Shown: piece by piece, positions 61,401 through 64,000 of the stretch | Layout: every line of letters starts with the position of its first letter | Position numbering within the stretch: the stretch's first letter is position 1 | Source: an uncultured Acidobacteriia bacterium | Lineage (GTDB): Bacteria; Acidobacteriota; Terriglobia; Bryobacterales; Bryobacteraceae | Direction of reading: 5' to 3' | Assembly: GCA_903851195.1 (NCBI GenBank) | Contig: CAINNJ010000046.1 | Span: forward strand, 62,001-126,000 | Length of the DNA: 64,000 nt | Program-made: the position numbers and the translations under genes | Notes under the pieces: model-generated | Told to the model about the DNA's origin: nothing | Databases searched by the model: none | What the model saw: only the letters and a program-made list of their open reading frames with translations

Positions 61401-61813
61401 CGCGAAAGGTGCAGCCGGAGAGAAACGATGCTGCCCGGATCCCAGTTAACGAAAAATCCCCAGACGAGCGGGGCGCCCTCGACCGCTTTCGCGGCGGGCC
61501 GTGGCCGCAGCACGGGAGAAGCCGAGCGGACGTACTGAATCTTCGGGTGTTTCGGGTCCCGGTAAGGGATGTTCTTCTCCAGCTTGTCGCCCCGAACGAT
61601 GCCCCGCAGTTCCGACGTTCCCACCACCGGCGCCACTTCGGGAAGACCGAGGCCGGGCAGCCGGGGGGCGGACAGGGCGACCAGAATCAGCAGCGTCAGA
61701 ATCAGCGCCGCCACCAGGCCCCCGGTTTGGGCCAGACGGAGCAGCCGTGCCCAGCGCCGGCCGGACGGATCGTGAAAGACAAAACTGCGTTGCTCGGTAT
61801 CCAGACGTTTCAC
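58451..61813 (-). CDS. GH18-like / polysaccharide deacetylase / GT2 fusion membrane protein
   Basis: The 1120-residue protein joins three carbohydrate enzymes. After a membrane helix (about 32-50), residues about 110-430 form a GH18-like domain with FAGVNIDFENL (catalytic D-x-E). Residues about 500-710 form a CE4 deacetylase with LTFDDGPDP, GNHTYLHPN and RPPYNADS. After another helix (about 740-765), residues about 785-1010 form a GT2 domain with VVDDGSKDDT, AVDADT, EDADLT and the QRFRW motif; about four helices close it. This resembles PgaB and PgaC merged into one chain, so a beta-glucosamine-type exopolysaccharide is the likely product. The outer domains would be periplasmic and the GT2 domain cytoplasmic. 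Confidence 0.93.
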   Translation of the reverse strand: MKRLDTEQRSFVFHDPSGRRWARLLRLAQTGGLVAALILTLLILVALSAPRLPGLGLPEVAPVVGTSELRGIVRGDKLEKNIPYRDPKHPKIQYVRSASPVLRPRPAAKAVEGAPLVWGFFVNWDPGSIVSLRLHLSRLTHLVPEWLTLQNAQGDIADQTDQTVVAIAHQANLPILALLTNFRDGWQPGDVHRVINDPDLRRDLIGNIRSNLAEHKFAGVNIDFENLAVRDRASLVRFMRELTLDLHQSGYIVSEDVPVGDPAYDIKELAAAVDYLVPMVYDEHYQSGEPGPVASETFFEGKLDELAKLAPPSKMVVGFGSYGYDWEIGGKGGSEVTFDDVMAAAAATRGSIEWDAAAENPVLRFTAGGKQHEAWFLDAVTSLNQISAVQDGGFRGVGLWRLGAEDPGLWKVLRHEAWPEDNLKGSVLNAMEATQQAPRQYGKGEILHVSQIPHAGTRVVTDPPTPEGDYSERYTSYPTPYVIDHAGASESANQKILCLTFDDGPDPTFTPRVLDILKARHVPATFFVVGLNAENYPALIRREYAEGHELGNHTYLHPNIAIASPRRIDLELSTTQRIMENLLGVSTTFFRPPYNADSDPQTPEEILPLLRVQASGYMTIGESIDPRDWAPGVTAAAIVQEVQNERANGHIILLHDAGGDRNATVEALPGIIDQAQAAGYRFALVSDLIGQTRAQVMPPPNPDELRMAQIEGRALGLQARSLQTLGILFLAAIYLTLARSVLFGVLAILQKRKEGRRTYGAFFQPPVSVIIAAYNEETVILRTIDSILRNGYPHMEILVVDDGSKDDTLRVLREGYGDHPSVKILSQPNAGKSAALNNAIGHAAYDILVAVDADTLFRTGTIGKLVRHFSDPRIGAVSGNARVGNRKKWITRFQSIEYIYGFNLDRRALDYLNAITVVPGAVGAWRKDLVIQKGGFGHDTLAEDADLTLSIRRDGYVIRYDEQAIAYTEAPEDGKSLTKQRFRWSFGTLQAAWKHRDALFVPRYGTLGFIALPSIWLFQVLLSSLSPFAEIAMLVALWAGNWRTVLLYYFGFFFLEVLTGLLAYSLEGVPAWDLLLLFFQRIYYRQMMLFVLAKTLVFAMRGRLVGWGKLERKASVSVVN

Positions 61814-61849
61814 CCCTCTCTTCAGATTAGCGGTCGGTAGAGTAGAGAG

Positions 61850-62854
61850 GTGAGATCAGAACAAATTCAGAAAATCGCGAAGAGCTATTTGCCGCTGCAG
61901 ACCGGCACTCCGGGACAGGGGCTGCCGCGGCGCCCGTTCGGTCGCGCGGGCGATCCGGTGTCCATTCTCGTTCTTGGCGGCTGGCACTCGGTTGCCACGG
62001 CCGCGATGGAGAAGGGCGACGAAAACGACTCCATCCGCCTGATGCATGCGGCCCTCGACGAAGGCATCAATTTCTTCGATAATGCGTGGGATTATCACGA
62101 CGGGTATGCGGAAGAGGTGATGGGCAAGGCGCTCGCGATGGATGGCAAGCGCAACCAGGTCTTCCTCATGACCAAGAACTGCGAACGGGACTACGCCGGT
62201 TCCCTGCGGAATCTCGACGACAGTCTGCGCCGCCTGCAAACCGACCGGCTGGATCTCTGGATGTTCCACGAGTGCAATTACGACAACGATCCGGACTGGA
62301 TCTTCGAGCGCGGGGCGATTCGCGCGGCCATCGAAGCGCAGCAGGCCGGCAAGGTTCGTTATATCGGCTTCACCGGGCATAAAGACCCGCGGATCCACAC
62401 GAAAATGCTGCGCAAGCCGCACGCGTGGGATGCGTCGCTGATGCCGATCAATCTGATGGACGCGCATTACCGGAGCTTTCTCAACGAAGTGGTGCCGGTT
62501 TGTCATGAACTGGGCGCGGCGCCCATCGGCATGAAGGGTTTCGGCGGCGGCTGGCCGAACGGCCGGATTCTGGAGCGCATGGGCGACCGCCCGGGGATCG
62601 ATCCCGCTACGCTGTTGCGATTCAATCTCAGTCAGCCGGTGGTGAGCCAGGTGGTGGGAATTAAGAATATGGAGCAACTGCGGGCGGCGGTGGCGGTGGC
62701 GCGGGATTTCGTGCCCATGCCGGACGCCGAACAGGACGCGCTGCTGCATTCGGTTCGGGAAGAAGCGGGCGACGGGCGGTATGAGACATTCAAATCCACC
62801 AATGAGCACGATGGCCCGCATCACCGGAAACAACATGCTTTCGCGGTAGCCTAA
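61850..62854 (+). CDS. aldo/keto reductase
   Basis: The 334-residue NAD(P)H-dependent oxidoreductase has LGGWHSVATA, the active-site Asp/Tyr in FFDNAWDYHDGYAEEVMG, TKN, the HECNY stretch and the C-terminal cofactor part. LGFGL-type cofactor residues and IGxKNMEQLRAA near residue 270 confirm the fold. It is a soluble AKR, possibly with a short Cys-poor cluster-free form of the Fe-S AKR group; the substrate is unknown. GTG at 61850 with GAGAG adjacent is the only start close to the conserved N-terminus. The ceramidase gene begins 8 nt after its stop. Confidence 0.85.
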   Translation: MRSEQIQKIAKSYLPLQTGTPGQGLPRRPFGRAGDPVSILVLGGWHSVATAAMEKGDENDSIRLMHAALDEGINFFDNAWDYHDGYAEEVMGKALAMDGKRNQVFLMTKNCERDYAGSLRNLDDSLRRLQTDRLDLWMFHECNYDNDPDWIFERGAIRAAIEAQQAGKVRYIGFTGHKDPRIHTKMLRKPHAWDASLMPINLMDAHYRSFLNEVVPVCHELGAAPIGMKGFGGGWPNGRILERMGDRPGIDPATLLRFNLSQPVVSQVVGIKNMEQLRAAVAVARDFVPMPDAEQDALLHSVREEAGDGRYETFKSTNEHDGPHHRKQHAFAVA

Positions 62855-62862
62855 CTGGTTTG

Positions 62863-64000
62863 GTGATAGGCTGGGGCCTGACTCTGCGAGCCCTCATTCT
62901 CATCTTGCTGCCGATCTCCGCGGCCCTGGGCGCGTCCCCCGAATACCGGGCGGGGACCGCTGTCGCGGATATCACGCCGGAGAGTCCGATTCGTCTCTCC
63001 GGCTACGGCAGCCGGACGAAACCTTCGGAAGGCGTGCTCACCCGTCTGCATGCCAAAGCGCTGGCGATTTCGCGCGGGAAACAGGAACGCGTCGTGATCG
63101 TCACGACGGACCTGATCGGTCTGCCTCGCAGCATCACGGATGTGGTGGCCGCGCGGGTGCTGCAGCAGTACGGGCTGGAGCGGTCAGCACTTTGGTTCAA
63201 CTCTTCTCATACCCACACCGGGCCTTACATCAAAGGCAACCTGCCGTTGCTGTTTCAGTTGAGCGCCGAGGACCAGACCGCGGTGGACGCTTATGCCGGG
63301 CGGTTGCAAGCGGCGCTGACCGGCGTGATCGGGGAAGCCCTGAGCGCGATGCAACCGGCCAGCCTGGGGATCGCGCACGGGGAGGCGAATTTCGCCATCA
63401 ATCGCCGGGAAGCAGCGGGGGGAACGATGAAGATCGGCCTGAATCCGGCTGGACCCGTGGACTTCGACGTTCCTGTGCTGCGCGTCACCGGCGCTGACGG
63501 CAAGACGCTGGCGATCCTTTTCGGCTATGCCTGCCACAACACCACACTGACGGGCGAATTCAACGTGATCAGCGGCGATTATGCGGGTTTCGCGCAGGAA
63601 GCCATCGAGAAAGCGGCGCAGGCGGCGAATCCTGGCGCGGTGGCGATGTTCGTTATGTTGTGCGGCGCGGATCAGAATCCGAATCCGCGTGGCACGGTGG
63701 AACTGGCGCGCCGGCACGGTGAAGCCCTGGCGGCCGCAGTGAACCGCGTGCTCGCGGGCGGCATGACGCCGGTGAAGGGCCGTATCCGGACTGCGTTCCG
63801 CATCGTGGAACTGGAGTTTCGGCCCAATGACCGCGCCGGTTTCGAAGCGATTGTGAACGACCCCAATCCGCAGGTGCGCACCTCCGCGCGGGGGCTTCAT
63901 GCCGAGGCCATGCTGCGGGCGATGGATCGGGGACAGACGGTGCGTCGTTATCCGTATCCGGTGCAGGCCATCTCTTTCGGGGGCGATTTCACGATCGTCA
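62863..64000 (+). CDS. neutral/alkaline ceramidase-like protein (partial)
   Basis: The frame from the GTG at 62863 is open to the right edge (379 codons seen). A signal peptide (LRALILILLPISAALGA) is followed by AGTAVADITPESPIRLSGYGSRTKPSEGVLTRLHAKALAI and NSSHTHTGPYIKG, the conserved start and metal-His region of neutral ceramidases. GYACHNTTLTGEFNVISGDYAGFAQEAIE, with further His and Asp, also fits. The enzyme would hydrolyse N-acyl-sphingoid bases or similar lipids outside the inner membrane. The start could also be the TTG three bases earlier. Confidence 0.88.
   Translation, partial: MIGWGLTLRALILILLPISAALGASPEYRAGTAVADITPESPIRLSGYGSRTKPSEGVLTRLHAKALAISRGKQERVVIVTTDLIGLPRSITDVVAARVLQQYGLERSALWFNSSHTHTGPYIKGNLPLLFQLSAEDQTAVDAYAGRLQAALTGVIGEALSAMQPASLGIAHGEANFAINRREAAGGTMKIGLNPAGPVDFDVPVLRVTGADGKTLAILFGYACHNTTLTGEFNVISGDYAGFAQEAIEKAAQAANPGAVAMFVMLCGADQNPNPRGTVELARRHGEALAAAVNRVLAGGMTPVKGRIRTAFRIVELEFRPNDRAGFEAIVNDPNPQVRTSARGLHAEAMLRAMDRGQTVRRYPYPVQAISFGGDFTIV

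Noticed and set aside
58829-61840. 1003-codon open frame on the plus strand
   Set aside because: It is the exact antisense shadow of the GH18-CE4-GT2 gene and has no recognisable domain.
1-64000. tRNA, rRNA or complete insertion sequence
   Set aside because: Gaps between genes were read for tRNA T-loop sequences, rRNA cores and terminal inverted repeats with transposase frames; none was found by eye.

Overview
The window is about 64 kb of GC-rich bacterial chromosome, densely coding on both strands and with no rRNA, tRNA, prophage, intact insertion sequence or CRISPR array that I could find. Several genes point to an acidobacterium, probably of the Bryobacterales/Solibacter type: a VWFA-related protein of the class typical of Acidobacteria, a DUF6807 (PmoA-like) protein, a hopanoid gene (hpnH), many Tat- or Sec-exported proteins and abundant conserved hypotheticals. 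This is an inference from gene content, not a phylogeny. 

Layout. 1-6 kb: partial CoA-transferase, secreted bicupin, rpmB, a small membrane/YtxH cluster divergent from recX, a truncated DUF6807 gene followed by a multi-pass membrane protein, a UDP-glucuronate decarboxylase and a 53-residue Cys-rich protein. 6-12 kb: a giant PAS/GAF hybrid histidine kinase and a secreted esterase. 12-18 kb: a structured, T8-terminated RNA candidate, two divergent MFS transporters, an FmdB-like protein, malate synthase and glutamine synthetase. 18-25 kb: a PfkB kinase, a DAHP synthase preceded by a Tyr/Trp/Phe leader peptide and attenuator, a tartrate/D-malate-type dehydrogenase and modBC. 25-27.4 kb: low-GC WG-repeat protein and a graveyard of toxin-antitoxin fragments. 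27.4-34 kb: hpnH operon, YkgJ-like protein, a J-like/leucine-rich-repeat protein and an RRM protein. 34-42.4 kb: AsmA, glycogen debranching enzyme, ECF sigma/anti-sigma pair, two dehydrogenase/thioredoxin-type genes and MsrB. 42.8-49 kb: a tight operon gltX-glnS-carbamoyltransferase-murJ. 49-54 kb: GNAT protein, a degenerate RAYT-like gene, KDG dehydratase and argF-argH-argR under a double ARG box. 54-64 kb: exported proteins, two paralogous TPR proteins, a receiver-like protein, a GH18-deacetylase-GT2 fusion, an aldo/keto reductase and a partial ceramidase. 

The clearest regulatory systems visible in the DNA are the aromatic-amino-acid attenuator in front of DAHP synthase (22291-22415), whose four RNA segments pair in the classical mutually exclusive way, and the ARG boxes abutting argF (54026-54059), fed back by argR at the end of the same operon. 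The most novel-looking items are the rod-shaped RNA candidate at 11964-12090, a set of 15-19 bp tandem duplications that recur at gene ends, several starts lying 6-8 nt after a good -10 box (leaderless), and a catalytically dead RAYT relative.
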